64,000 nt of DNA from Mesotoga prima MesG1.Ag.4.2 (GTDB lineage Bacteria > Thermotogota > Thermotogae > Petrotogales > Kosmotogaceae): NCBI RefSeq assembly GCF_000147715.2, contig NC_017934.1, forward strand, positions 2,356,001-2,420,000. Reading direction: 5' to 3'. The position numbers and the translations under genes are program-made. Below the pieces are notes generated by a model. The model searched no databases. It was given only the letters and a program-made list of their open reading frames with translations, and was not told the origin of the DNA. The stretch's first letter is position 1, and each line of letters opens with the position of its first letter. Below, one piece after another: positions 54,355 through 63,520 of the stretch.

Positions 54355-55566
54355 ATGTCTGAAGCAGGTAAGATCAATATCCTCTCACAGCTGTTTCTTA
54401 ATGAGGAGCTCTCCAAGGATAATTCCAGAAGCCTTACAGAGAGACTTTCGAAGGCGAAGAAGGCAGGACTACAAAAGCTCATTATCTGGTCGGTCCGGCC
54501 CGAATATCTTTCCTCGCTTGTTTCGATTTGCAGAGGCGTTGGAATTTCTCCGCATCTCTGGTACCCAATGCTGGCGGACGCGCCAGTAGATTTTGACACG
54601 GACGCCTTCAAAATCGTCAGAACGTTAGACGACGGTCGGTCGGAAATCCTGGAGTCCCAAAAGGCGGGCGGTGAGGAGTTTGAATTCCTCTGCCCCAACA
54701 AAGTAAGGCAAGAGGAGGCTTTTCTAAGCCGCTTTGAAAAAATCCTTGGCCTTGCCGATTTCGACGGTGTCTTTCTCGACAGGATCCGTTTTCCGTCACC
54801 AGCCAACGGGATAGGAGAGATGCTTACCTGCTTCTGCGACACCTGCAAAGAGATGTCGAGCGCAACGGGTTCAGCTTTTGAGGAGGCTGTTCACGGCTTC
54901 GTGAAAAAGCTCGGTTCGAAGATTGGAATGGACGAAGTTCTCGAAACTCTCAAAGAGTTTTACAGAATTACCGGGGAATTTCTCGAGTTCAGAAAGTCAT
55001 CGGTGCTCCAGCTGCTAGCTTCATATGCCGACAGGGCGCGAAACCTGGGTCTTGAAGTGGGGGTGGACCTTTTCTCCCCCTCACTTCGAAACATCGTTTC
55101 GCAGGATTACGAGAGGATATCCAGGCATGTGGATTGGATGAAGCCGATGGTTTACTGCAAAACAATGGGGCCGGCCGGACTTCCGATGGAACTTCTCTCT
55201 CTGGCAAAGATTCTGGTGGAGCACGCCTCGCGACTTTCGGAGAGAGAAGCGCTCGAGATTATCGGAGAGCTGACCGGCCTTCTGTTGCCTGAAAGCTTTG
55301 ATGAAATAAGAATGAAAGGCATCGATCAGAAGAACTATGAACTAGAGCTGAATAAGATCGACCAGATGAATCTCAATCCAGTAATTAGGATCTTTCCCGG
55401 CTTTGAAGCGGTCAATCTTCCCCCTGTATGTTCGGTAGGTCTGGAGGAAGTCAGGAATTACGTAGATGCAACTCTTAGAAAAGGCCATGATGGGTTTGTT
55501 CTCTCCTGGGATATAAGACACATAAGTGATGCGATTCTCGAGTATGTGGGTGATCGCTTTGAATAA
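54355..55566 (+). CDS. TIM-barrel protein, putative glycoside hydrolase-like
   Basis: 403 residues, no signal peptide, ATG behind ACAGGAGG. The pattern of repeated beta-alpha units with DGVFLDRIRFPSP (about residues 138-150), LEVGVDLFSPSLR and WMKPMVYCKTMGP resembles barrels of the uncharacterised hydrolase-like families whose signature is DGV-x-x-D-x-IRYP. A CFCDTCKEM segment near residue 160 adds three cysteines close together. It lies between the binding protein and ATPase of a sugar importer and overlaps the ATPase gene, so its job should be linked to the imported sugar. Function not established. Confidence 0.6.
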   Translation: MSEAGKINILSQLFLNEELSKDNSRSLTERLSKAKKAGLQKLIIWSVRPEYLSSLVSICRGVGISPHLWYPMLADAPVDFDTDAFKIVRTLDDGRSEILESQKAGGEEFEFLCPNKVRQEEAFLSRFEKILGLADFDGVFLDRIRFPSPANGIGEMLTCFCDTCKEMSSATGSAFEEAVHGFVKKLGSKIGMDEVLETLKEFYRITGEFLEFRKSSVLQLLASYADRARNLGLEVGVDLFSPSLRNIVSQDYERISRHVDWMKPMVYCKTMGPAGLPMELLSLAKILVEHASRLSEREALEIIGELTGLLLPESFDEIRMKGIDQKNYELELNKIDQMNLNPVIRIFPGFEAVNLPPVCSVGLEEVRNYVDATLRKGHDGFVLSWDIRHISDAILEYVGDRFE

Positions 55567-57100
55567 AGATACTGTCGGGCCTAGACTGATTCTCGAAGTG
55601 AAGGAAATCTCAAAGAGCTTTCCCGGTGTTCAGGCTCTTGACAGGGTAGACATGGATGTGAGAGAGGGGGAGGTTCACGCCCTTCTGGGAGAGAATGGAT
55701 CGGGAAAGTCGACGCTCACAAAATGCATTGTCGGAGCTTATCAGAAAGATTCCGGGACCATTCTCTATGACGGGAAGGAAACCAGCTTCTCATCTCCAAC
55801 GGAATCTTTCAGGCAGGGAATAAGCGTCATCTATCAGGAGAGGAGCCTCATTCCCAAATTCACCGTCGAGCAAAACATATTCCTCGGTGACGAGATGCAG
55901 GTCTCGGGCCTGCTTTCAGAAAAGAATATGAGAAAGAGATTTCGCAGCCTTTGTGAGTCGTATGGATTTGATCTCTCACCGGACGAGAAGATATTCAGGC
56001 TCGGGGTGGCGCAGCAGAAGGTAGTGGAAATCATGAAGGCACTTTCCAGGAATTCGAGGGTAGTGATCATGGACGAGCCGACGGCCTCGCTTTCGAAGGA
56101 AGAGTCCGATCATCTCTTCAAGATCATCTCTCAACTCAAAAGCAAGGGAATTTCGATCCTGTATATCACCCATATTTTGGAAGAGGTTTTCAGGATTACC
56201 GATAGAATTACTGTCCTTAGAGACGGCAGGAAGGTCTCCACTCTGAATACCGCTGAGACTGACAGAGAAGAGATCGTAAATCTAATGGTCGGTGAAGTCT
56301 TTCATGATATCGAAGATATTTCGAGTTCTGCAAACTACGACCTTCCACCGGTCATATCTGTAAAGAACATTCAAAAGTTGCCTAGAGTAAGGGATATCTC
56401 ATTCGAAGTCTATCCCGGTGAAGTGCTTGGAATTACCGGTCTCACTGGCTCGGGAAAAACGGAGTTGGCCAGGGCGATTTTCGGCGCCGAGAAGGCAGAC
56501 AGCGGCGAGATAATAGTCGAGGGCAAGAGAGTGAATCTAAGCTCGCCGGTAGATGCAATAAATGCAGGGATAGCGCTAATACCCGAAGACAGGAAATCCG
56601 ATGGCCTCATTATGCTTTTCGAGGTCTTCAAGAATATCACTCTCCCTTCGATAAGCGATTTCACTGCGATGCCCGGAATGATCCTGACGAAGAGAGAGTA
56701 TGTTAAAGCGAATGAATACAGGGAAAGACTTAACATCCGGCTTGCTTCGATACATCAGCAGACGAAGTTTCTTAGCGGAGGCAACCAGCAGAAAGTCGTA
56801 ATTGCAAAATGGCTGCTGACAAATCCGAAATTGCTGGTCATGGACGAGGCGACACAGGGAATCGATGTGAAGGCAAAGAGTGAGATCTACTCGATTGTGA
56901 GAGAACTTGCCGAGAACGGCTTCTCCGTTATCTTCATTTCCTCTGAAGTGCCGGAAGTTCGGAGAGTATCCGACAGAATCCTCGTAATCGCAGATGGAGA
57001 GGTCGTAGGAGAATTCAAACGCGGAGCTCGCCAGGACGAGATCCTGAAGAAGGCGTTGAGCGGAAAACAAGAGCATCTAGATAATCAGGTGGTGAGTTGA
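55559..57100 (+). CDS. Sugar ABC transporter ATPase (RbsA/MglA type)
   Basis: About 513 residues, two fused nucleotide-binding domains. First: LLGENGSGKSTLTKCIVGA Walker A and VVIMDEPTASLS Walker B. Second: degenerate Walker A GLTGSGKTELARAIFG, then FLSGGNQQKVVIAKWL signature and LLVMDEATQGIDV. The start lies within the end of the preceding gene; TTG 55559 (GGGTGA before it) and GTG 55550 are both possible. Next to a single RbsC-like permease, as in ribose, galactose and xylose importers. Confidence 0.93.
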   Translation: MNKDTVGPRLILEVKEISKSFPGVQALDRVDMDVREGEVHALLGENGSGKSTLTKCIVGAYQKDSGTILYDGKETSFSSPTESFRQGISVIYQERSLIPKFTVEQNIFLGDEMQVSGLLSEKNMRKRFRSLCESYGFDLSPDEKIFRLGVAQQKVVEIMKALSRNSRVVIMDEPTASLSKEESDHLFKIISQLKSKGISILYITHILEEVFRITDRITVLRDGRKVSTLNTAETDREEIVNLMVGEVFHDIEDISSSANYDLPPVISVKNIQKLPRVRDISFEVYPGEVLGITGLTGSGKTELARAIFGAEKADSGEIIVEGKRVNLSSPVDAINAGIALIPEDRKSDGLIMLFEVFKNITLPSISDFTAMPGMILTKREYVKANEYRERLNIRLASIHQQTKFLSGGNQQKVVIAKWLLTNPKLLVMDEATQGIDVKAKSEIYSIVRELAENGFSVIFISSEVPEVRRVSDRILVIADGEVVGEFKRGARQDEILKKALSGKQEHLDNQVVS

Positions 57101-58051
57101 ATGTCAGGACCCGCTGTTAAGTCGAAGTTGGCAAGCTTTCTGGGAAAGTACAAAATCATCATAGCATTTTTTGTGTTGGCGCTGGTCATCTCACTTATGA
57201 CACCCAACTTTCTATCTTGGAGAAACATCATAAACATATTCAGGCAGAGCTCGATAATCGGTATAATGGCTATCGGCTCCACCTTTGTCATTATCGGCGG
57301 CGGGTTCGACATCTCGGTCGGTTCACTACTGGCTCTTTCCGCCGCTATGGCGGTTGGACTCCAGTCTTCTATGCACTGGTTTCTCGCCGTGATTGTTGTT
57401 TTGCTGGTTGGTGCCGCCTTTGGAGCGGCAAATGGATTCCTTAGCTCGAAGATTCATATCCCGCCAATCATTGCCACTCTGGGAACTATGACGATTATAA
57501 GAGGGATCGTCTATATGTATACAGGCGGGTATCCTCTTTATGTCGATTCAGAAGGGTTTGCTTTCATCGGCAACGGCTATATAGGACCGATACCCTTTCC
57601 AATAATTCTGCTGCTGATCCTGGTAGCTCTCGGTCAGTTCATTCTTGTCAAGACGAAATTCGGCCGGTACTCCTGTGCGATAGGCGGGAACAAAGAGGCG
57701 GCCAGACTCTCGGGAATCAAAGTCGACTTCTACATGACACTGACCTTCGTTGCTGGAGGAGTAATGGCCGCAATGTCGGGAGTTGTCTACGCATCGAGGC
57801 TGCTTTCGGTTACGCCTCTTGCCGGTCAGGGCTATGAGCTGGATGCAATAGCTTCTGCAGTAATCGGTGGTACAAGCGTATCTGGGGGGGAAGGTTCAGT
57901 CGTGAGAACTCTCATCGGGGCGTTGTTGCTCACGATGATAACCAATGCATTCAACCTGATCGGAATAGATCTTTATGTTCAATATGTGTTCAAAGGACTT
58001 GTAATTCTGGCAGCGGTTGGATTCGATTCATTCTACAAGGCCCGTGGTTAG
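57101..58051 (+). CDS. Sugar ABC transporter permease (RbsC type)
   Basis: 316 residues, eight to ten membrane segments. Family landmarks: TFVIIGGGFDISVGSLLALS, IPPIIATLGTMTIIRGIVYM, NKEAARLSGIKV and ASAVIGGTSVSGGEGSV. The ATG follows the ATPase stop directly. Last gene of the ROK operon. Converges on the PII-like gene. Confidence 0.95.
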   Translation: MSGPAVKSKLASFLGKYKIIIAFFVLALVISLMTPNFLSWRNIINIFRQSSIIGIMAIGSTFVIIGGGFDISVGSLLALSAAMAVGLQSSMHWFLAVIVVLLVGAAFGAANGFLSSKIHIPPIIATLGTMTIIRGIVYMYTGGYPLYVDSEGFAFIGNGYIGPIPFPIILLLILVALGQFILVKTKFGRYSCAIGGNKEAARLSGIKVDFYMTLTFVAGGVMAAMSGVVYASRLLSVTPLAGQGYELDAIASAVIGGTSVSGGEGSVVRTLIGALLLTMITNAFNLIGIDLYVQYVFKGLVILAAVGFDSFYKARG

Positions 58052-58138
58052 AAGAATCGGCAAGTAGCTTCGACCCATAGATGGGCATACTCGGCTTTCA
58101 GGAGCGCGCCTCTTCATCAGTGCATGGTTTAGCTATCT

Positions 58139-58807
58139 CTACTTGAGGAGGCCATAGGCATCGCCCACGTTTTGAATGAAAATGATTCCCTTACCAGGCT
58201 CATCGATTCTTAGCTTCTCTCTTATCTTGTTCACTATTGTCTGTGTCAACTCTTTATTGGAGACGATCATGACGATCTCCTTTTCAGGTTCGATCTCCAT
58301 TGCGAACAACGTGCTTCTTTCGTGAACGCCGGATCCTCTCGCGTTTATTACCGTTCCACCTTTCGAACCCATCTCGGTAGCGGTATCTATAACTTCCTCG
58401 GCCTTTCCCCTGTCAACTATTACTGTAATCAATTGATACATAATCTCTTTTTCACCTCTTCCTTCTTGGAGCGAATTGCATCCCAGTTCTTTTGATCCTT
58501 CTACTTCCTGAATGTCTACAGTGAAAGCGATTCCGTGATCCGGGCGATCAAGCATCATTTCTCTGTCAAGAGCTTCGAGCAAGCTCTTGGCATTCCTGTT
58601 GTTTGCAACTATCAATACTATTTCCTTTCGGATTTCGTACAGCGCGAAGAAGTTCAATAATCCACTTCTTACAGTGCCCCTCCCCAGCAGAATCGTGCCT
58701 CCGCTGATCCCGTTTTCCCTTGCAATTCGAAGCACTTCGCTTCCCTTTCCAAAGTTAACGACCGCATATATCAACTTATACGGACTGATATTCTTATTAC
58801 TAGCCAC
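58139..58807 (-). CDS. Protein with two tandem PII-like domains
   Basis: About 222 residues from GTG 58807 (GAGGTG nine bases upstream; a TTG four codons earlier is less likely). Two repeats of a PII/GlnB-like ferredoxin fold: KLIYAVVNFGKGSEVLRIAR...GGTILLGRG...EIVLIVANN in the first half and QLITVIVDRGKAEEVIDTA...GGTVINARG...EIVMIVSNK in the second, each ending in GIAFTV or GIIFIQN. No T-loop tyrosine of nitrogen-type PII is seen. It overlaps the end of the DUF1538 gene upstream, so it is probably its cytoplasmic regulator. Confidence 0.8.
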   Translation of the reverse strand: MASNKNISPYKLIYAVVNFGKGSEVLRIARENGISGGTILLGRGTVRSGLLNFFALYEIRKEIVLIVANNRNAKSLLEALDREMMLDRPDHGIAFTVDIQEVEGSKELGCNSLQEGRGEKEIMYQLITVIVDRGKAEEVIDTATEMGSKGGTVINARGSGVHERSTLFAMEIEPEKEIVMIVSNKELTQTIVNKIREKLRIDEPGKGIIFIQNVGDAYGLLK

Positions 58808-60290
58808 TTGACTCAACACCTCTTTTTCTTGTCTTGATCTTGTATATCAACCCCAGTATTTGAAGAGCGATAATGGGTGTCATTGCGACCATAGATATGA
58901 GACCGAAAGCGTCAATGAGCACGTTCGCGCCTTCAATTGCGCTCGCGGCACCCTGGGCGAAAGCAATTACAAACGTACCCGTCATAGGTCCAGAGGCAAC
59001 ACCTCCCGCATCGAAAGCAATTCCGACAAAGAGCTTAGGCGAAAAAAACGACAGTAGTATGGAGATGGCATAGCCGGGCAGAAGAAAATGCCAGAGTTGA
59101 ACCGCCGGTACAGCTATCCTAATCATTGAAAGAGCCACTGCCAGACTAACACCGGCCGATAGGGCGAGAAGAACTATTCTTCTCTTAACGGCACCACTGG
59201 TCACATCTTCAATTTGATGAGTCAGAACGTAAACCGAAGGCTCTGCAAGGATTGTGACAAGACCCAGAATCATACCAACTAGAACTAAGATTGACTTGTT
59301 TCCCATTGAGGCTATGCCGTATCCGATTTCTCTCCCGACATCCATGAAGCCCCCGTTGACACCTACGAGAAAAATCACCATACCTACAAAAGTGAACACA
59401 AGTCCGACAGTTATTTGTCTGAGCACTCTCTTTGAAAGTCTCAGTGAGCTAAACTGAAGCAGCAAGAAGGCCAGCAGTATCGGAAGCAGTGAAAGAAGAA
59501 CCTCACTGGCGATCCTTGGCATCAAATCGAAGAAGTAACCAAGAATCTCTGAAGATTCCGATGCGAAATAAACAGGGGCAGCTTCCATAGTGTTGTTAGT
59601 GGATACTATACCGACGAGAAGCACAGAGATAATTGCTCCGGCGGAGGCAATTCCCAGGAGTCCAAAACTATCATTTTCTGAAGATCTACTATCTCTCTTG
59701 AGAACTGATATCCCGGCTGCAAGTGTAAGAATGAATGGAACGGTCATCGCGCCTGTGGTAGCTCCGGAAGCGTCGAAAGAGATCGCAAGTAATTCTCTCG
59801 AAGAAAAGAGAGAAAGGATAAGTATTATACCGTAAGACACTGTCATAAGTTTCTTGAGGGCGACATTGAAGACGATTCTTATGAGTCCGAGTGAGAGAAA
59901 AACTGCAATGCCAATGGATGCAGTTATAACGACACTCCCGCTAGATAATATACCTGAAGAGACAAGCTCGACCTGAAGCGCGTGTATGTGCAGTGCGGGT
60001 TCAGCTATGGATATGAAGAATCCAAGCACAAGACCTGCAACAGCTACTATCCAGAGCTTATTAGTCTTTGCTATGAAGGTACCCATGAAGTTACCGATAG
60101 GGCTAATCCCTATACTGACTCCAAAAAGAAACGCAGACAGCCCGACAACAATCAAAAAGGAGCCAATCACAAATCTGAATATTAGAAACCAACTCAACGA
60201 GACAAACAGGAAATTGAGCACCAGAACCAGCACCGTAATGGGAAGAACGGCTAACAGCACTTCCTTGAGTTTTTCAAGAAGCAGGTTCAT
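58800..60290 (-). CDS. Fused DUF1538 membrane protein, possible cation/H+ antiporter
   Basis: About 496 residues from ATG 60290 (GGGTGA eight bases before it). Two homologous halves of six to seven membrane segments: the first has EPALHIHALQVE and FDASGATTGAMTVPFILTLA, the second EPSVYVLTHQIEDVTSG and FDAGGVASGPMTGTFVIAFA. DUF1538 proteins occur as pairs (UmpA/UmpB), for which Na+(Li+,K+)/H+ antiport has been reported; here both halves are one chain. The following gene encodes PII-like domains. Ion and direction are inferred, not shown. Confidence 0.82.
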   Translation of the reverse strand: MNLLLEKLKEVLLAVLPITVLVLVLNFLFVSLSWFLIFRFVIGSFLIVVGLSAFLFGVSIGISPIGNFMGTFIAKTNKLWIVAVAGLVLGFFISIAEPALHIHALQVELVSSGILSSGSVVITASIGIAVFLSLGLIRIVFNVALKKLMTVSYGIILILSLFSSRELLAISFDASGATTGAMTVPFILTLAAGISVLKRDSRSSENDSFGLLGIASAGAIISVLLVGIVSTNNTMEAAPVYFASESSEILGYFFDLMPRIASEVLLSLLPILLAFLLLQFSSLRLSKRVLRQITVGLVFTFVGMVIFLVGVNGGFMDVGREIGYGIASMGNKSILVLVGMILGLVTILAEPSVYVLTHQIEDVTSGAVKRRIVLLALSAGVSLAVALSMIRIAVPAVQLWHFLLPGYAISILLSFFSPKLFVGIAFDAGGVASGPMTGTFVIAFAQGAASAIEGANVLIDAFGLISMVAMTPIIALQILGLIYKIKTRKRGVESSG

Positions 60291-60302
60291 TGATATGCTC
60301 AC

Positions 60303-60558
60303 CCTTTCTTCGAGATGCGCTTTTTTGCTTTATGCTGTATCTTCTCTCCGATCGAAGCTCTTCCGTGGACGCCGAGTAGCTATACGTACCTAGGCGTTCA
60401 ATCACTTCAAAGATCACCAATCCTAGACTGCAATCATTAGCTTTATTATACCTGTTCAGTCACCTCAGGGCAGGTTTACTATCATGCGTCAATCTAAGAA
60501 ACGAAGAGATGAAGAACAAACTGAAACCCCTTTGACCATTCATCTCAATTATCGATAC
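60303..60558. other. Divergent intergenic region
   Basis: Separates the DUF1538 gene from the plus-strand unknown gene. A TATAAT near 60447 read on the minus strand could be the -10 of the DUF1538 gene, but no -35 is convincing. Nothing else seen. Confidence 0.4.
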
Positions 60559-60588
60559 TTGCTATACGAACTGAGTAAAGTGTAGTAT
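60559..60588 (+). promoter_or_regulatory. Promoter of the 60649 gene
   Basis: -35 TTGCTA (60559-60564), 18-base spacer, -10 TAGTAT (60583-60588), about 60 bases ahead of the start codon. Confidence 0.6.
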
Positions 60589-60648
60589 TTCGTAAATAAC
60601 ACCATCGAATTCCGAAGGGCATTTTGTCCTCAATGAACGGAGGTAGAG

Positions 60649-61674
60649 ATGCTAAGAGAGATAATGATTTCCTTTCTTCTCGAAGGAGACGCCTGTGCAT
60701 CTATAAAATACAGGGTTCAAAAGGAAATCCTAAAAGAGAGTCAGGATACTCTGAATATGAGAGTACTTCATTCGGGAATCCTCGATGATATCAGGGTTAA
60801 GAATATAATCGAAAACCAGAAACAAGATGGCTGGCTTGGTGAGAGCTTCCACGGGGAAGACAGTATGGAGGCGTCGATCCGCTTCCTGCTAGAAAGGGGT
60901 CTTGGAAGTAATGATGCGGTTATTTCGAGAGCCTTTGAAGCTCTGGAAAGAGACAGCAGCGACTTCCCAAGAGAGTTTAAGAAAGTCGGTAGTGTATTGG
61001 ACTCAAGGGGTTTCGGAGGATCCGAGTCAATCAGAGCGGCACTCTTTGCTCAGGCAGGACTCGAAGAAAAGGATTTCGTTAGATATGAAGTGGAGAAGGC
61101 TCTTGAGGCTTTTGATTTTGTCAGGAGTGCAGGATCGCTTGTGGAGATTACTGAAAGCTTCAATGGAAGGCTTGTTTTCAAGGAAGATGCCATATGGCCG
61201 TCAATATATCATCTTCGGCTTCTAGCTTTCGCGAGAGGTTGGAGAAGCGAAGAGGGAAGGAAGACAGTTGCCGGGGCAGTTAAGAGGCTAGCAGAGCTCT
61301 CGCCGATCAAACATGCGTTGCTTCGCCACAAATCACAGTTAATAGCACCGGCCTCGGTCTTTATGGACGATTTCAACTCCGATATGGATAAGCTTGATTC
61401 GAAGGGGTGGATGATGTGGTTTCACCGGATGGAGCTGCTTGCGAGAATGGGTATTGCAGATGAAGTTCCGGAGATCAAAAGACAGACCGACAGGCTGCGA
61501 TCAGCACTCCGGAAATCCGGAGCAAAATTTGCGGAGAAGCTCTCTCATCCTTACTTCACTCACTGGAACTCTTATACAGGCTTGGCACTTGAAGAAAACT
61601 GGAAATCACCATCCAGGAGAATCAACGATCTTACCTTTAGAAGTCTGCTGATCCTCTATAATGCCGATATGTAA
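60649..61674 (+). CDS. Unknown helical protein with a terpene cyclase-like repeat motif
   Basis: 341 residues, ATG behind GGAGGTAG. Almost entirely helical by composition. NQKQDGWLGESFHG near residue 56 resembles the QW-type repeat (Q-x-x-DG-x-W) of alpha/alpha-toroid proteins such as prenyltransferases and squalene cyclases, but a second clear repeat and a catalytic DxDD are missing. No signal peptide or membrane segment. Stands alone with its own promoter. No function can be given. Confidence 0.65.
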   Translation: MLREIMISFLLEGDACASIKYRVQKEILKESQDTLNMRVLHSGILDDIRVKNIIENQKQDGWLGESFHGEDSMEASIRFLLERGLGSNDAVISRAFEALERDSSDFPREFKKVGSVLDSRGFGGSESIRAALFAQAGLEEKDFVRYEVEKALEAFDFVRSAGSLVEITESFNGRLVFKEDAIWPSIYHLRLLAFARGWRSEEGRKTVAGAVKRLAELSPIKHALLRHKSQLIAPASVFMDDFNSDMDKLDSKGWMMWFHRMELLARMGIADEVPEIKRQTDRLRSALRKSGAKFAEKLSHPYFTHWNSYTGLALEENWKSPSRRINDLTFRSLLILYNADM

Positions 61675-61731
61675 GCCCGAACCTCGGTGAGTGCACTTTG
61701 GTTTATATGAGCCCCATCGCTGTCTTCCTGA

Positions 61732-62622
61732 TCAGTCAAACCGGGAATACATTGTGGGCATGAAAAACCCGTTATGGGAGAGACCGGCGTTTCCCTCGGC
61801 ATCCAGGGCGATCACTCCACATTGGAAGCCCCGTTCAGAACAGATCTCGACAACTCTGTCGCAGGCTTCCTGAACCGCTTGGCCTCCCTCGACGAGCTCG
61901 ACGAGCTTTCTTGTGACTCCGACTCTAAGTATTCCCTCTCCAAGACCGGTCGCAGAAGCCCCGGCAGATCTGGACGCGAAGGTTCCGGCCCCTATGATGG
62001 GAGTATCTCCAACCCTTCCCGGAAAGGCGTGGGCAATTCCCCCGGTCGAAGTCCCGGCGACGATGTGTCCCTTTGAATCGATTGCCACTGCTCCGACAGT
62101 AGAGAAGGTTCTCTGTTCAGCCAGAAGTTTGGAGTACTTTCTAACGAATTCTCTATAATCCTCCGGAAGCTTCTCGATTTCTCTATCATCAGTATTTGCA
62201 TACTGCTCATTCGGGCTTGTCTCTCTGAATCCCATGAGTCTGGCGAATAACTCGGCCCCCTTCCCAGAGAGCATTAGGTGGGGAATTTCCTCCAGAACCT
62301 TTCTCGCCACGCTGATGGGATGAGCGAAATTCTTTATTCTGATTACAGCCCCTGCTGCCTCGTTACTATCCATAATTGAGGCATCCATTTCGATTTCTCC
62401 TATCATGTTGGCGAAGGAGCCGGAAATGCCCGCATCGAAATGTGGATCGTCCTCAAGTTTCGCGATAACGGACTCAACGGCATCTAAAGCAGAATCGCTT
62501 CCTTTCAGCACTTCAAGTCCGATTTCAAAGGCCACGTTCACTCCTTGTGTGCGAAGCTCCATCTCTTTTTGCGGAAGAAATCCTTCATCGCATCCGCCGT
62601 GCACGATCAGTGCTCTCTTCAA
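61732..62622 (-). CDS. Isoaspartyl peptidase/L-asparaginase-like hydrolase (Ntn, T2)
   Basis: 296 residues from TTG 62622, chosen because GGAGG lies eight bases upstream and the family opens with a beta strand as in KRALIVHGG. Precursor of an N-terminal nucleophile enzyme: the segment STVGAVAIDSKGHIVAGTSTGG carries the expected autocleavage site and catalytic Thr before VGAVA, and RVGDTPIIGAGTFA the substrate pocket. Hydrolyses beta-aspartyl peptides or asparagine. Unlike many members the linker before the cleavage point is long and charged. Confidence 0.9.
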   Translation of the reverse strand: MKRALIVHGGCDEGFLPQKEMELRTQGVNVAFEIGLEVLKGSDSALDAVESVIAKLEDDPHFDAGISGSFANMIGEIEMDASIMDSNEAAGAVIRIKNFAHPISVARKVLEEIPHLMLSGKGAELFARLMGFRETSPNEQYANTDDREIEKLPEDYREFVRKYSKLLAEQRTFSTVGAVAIDSKGHIVAGTSTGGIAHAFPGRVGDTPIIGAGTFASRSAGASATGLGEGILRVGVTRKLVELVEGGQAVQEACDRVVEICSERGFQCGVIALDAEGNAGLSHNGFFMPTMYSRFD

Positions 62623-63027
62623 TTGATTACCTCCAGCAAAATCTTCTACTGCCACTCAAGCACAGCTCCTCCCTCGGAGTATCCGATCGACTGCGAATAT
62701 GGGTTCACCAATCTTTGGGGTTCGTGAGAGTGCCAAAGAGGTTGGAAACTGCAAGCCGGAGCAGTAACAAAAACAAGAGCTCTAGAAAATTCAGATAGCC
62801 TTCACTTCGTGTGTCTCAATCTAAGCAAACCGTATAGGCCGTGGCCGGAATGAATGTGCCAGGCTGATCCGAAGACTCCGCGATTTGTGATTCCCGAGAC
62901 CGAAGCTGGCAGCTTGAGTTTCCGGCACTCAGAGCCAGGAAATCCCTACTACTGCATTCTTTTCGCTTCGTGACGAAATCCAGCCTAATCAGACGGTCTT
63001 CGTTCAACTCGGCTCATGATCTGTTGT
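62623..63027. other. Gene-free stretch
   Basis: About 400 bases between the asparaginase-like gene and the DUF7000-like gene. Short open frames only, none with a ribosome binding site. No promoter recognised. Confidence 0.45.
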
Positions 63028-63507
63028 TTATCGATTGAGCATGAGAGTTACGCTCTCTGCGAACTCGATGGTCTTTCTTTCGATCTCTTTTTTGAGTTCT
63101 TCAGGGTTATCGAAATCCGGCCTATCGGAAAGTATTGACTCGAGAATGGAATCGACTCCCGGAGAGACTTGTGACAACTTGTATTGGCCTATATTCTTAA
63201 GTCTAAAGAACTCGATGTACTTGGCCTGGACCTTTCTGTTGATTGCACCAAGCCAGACTTCAAATCTGCTCTCTTTGTGCAGATAGACAATCGCGATTTT
63301 GAGTTTCCTATCTCTCAAGGCGGTGGGAGAAAATGCAAAATAAGTCATGTCCATATACCCGAAATACAGAGAACCGGTCACATAGTTTGGGTATCTTTCG
63401 GTCAAATACGTTCTTAGATCCGACATGAACGACATGATTCCCCTGTAGGCTTCCTGGATGCGCCCTGTGTTCAACTGGTTCGTGTATTCACGGATAAGAT
63501 CGTTCAT
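63028..63507 (-). CDS. DUF7000-like protein of unknown function
   Basis: 159 residues from ATG 63507; GTG 63516, with GGAG seven bases before it, is an equally good start. The segments MNDLIREYTNQL, IMSFMSDLRTYLTERYPNY, GYMDMTYFAFSP and FEVWLGAINRKVQAKYIEFF match what I recall of the DUF7000 family, often found next to DUF3795 genes. Soluble, no catalytic motif recognised. It follows the DUF3795-like gene almost without gap. Confidence 0.65.
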   Translation of the reverse strand: MNDLIREYTNQLNTGRIQEAYRGIMSFMSDLRTYLTERYPNYVTGSLYFGYMDMTYFAFSPTALRDRKLKIAIVYLHKESRFEVWLGAINRKVQAKYIEFFRLKNIGQYKLSQVSPGVDSILESILSDRPDFDNPEELKKEIERKTIEFAESVTLMLNR

Positions 63508-63520
63508 AGAGTCCACATTC

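Noticed and set aside
54210-54848. 212-codon minus-strand frame inside the ROK operon
   Set aside because: It is the complement of two well-supported genes and contains no domain.
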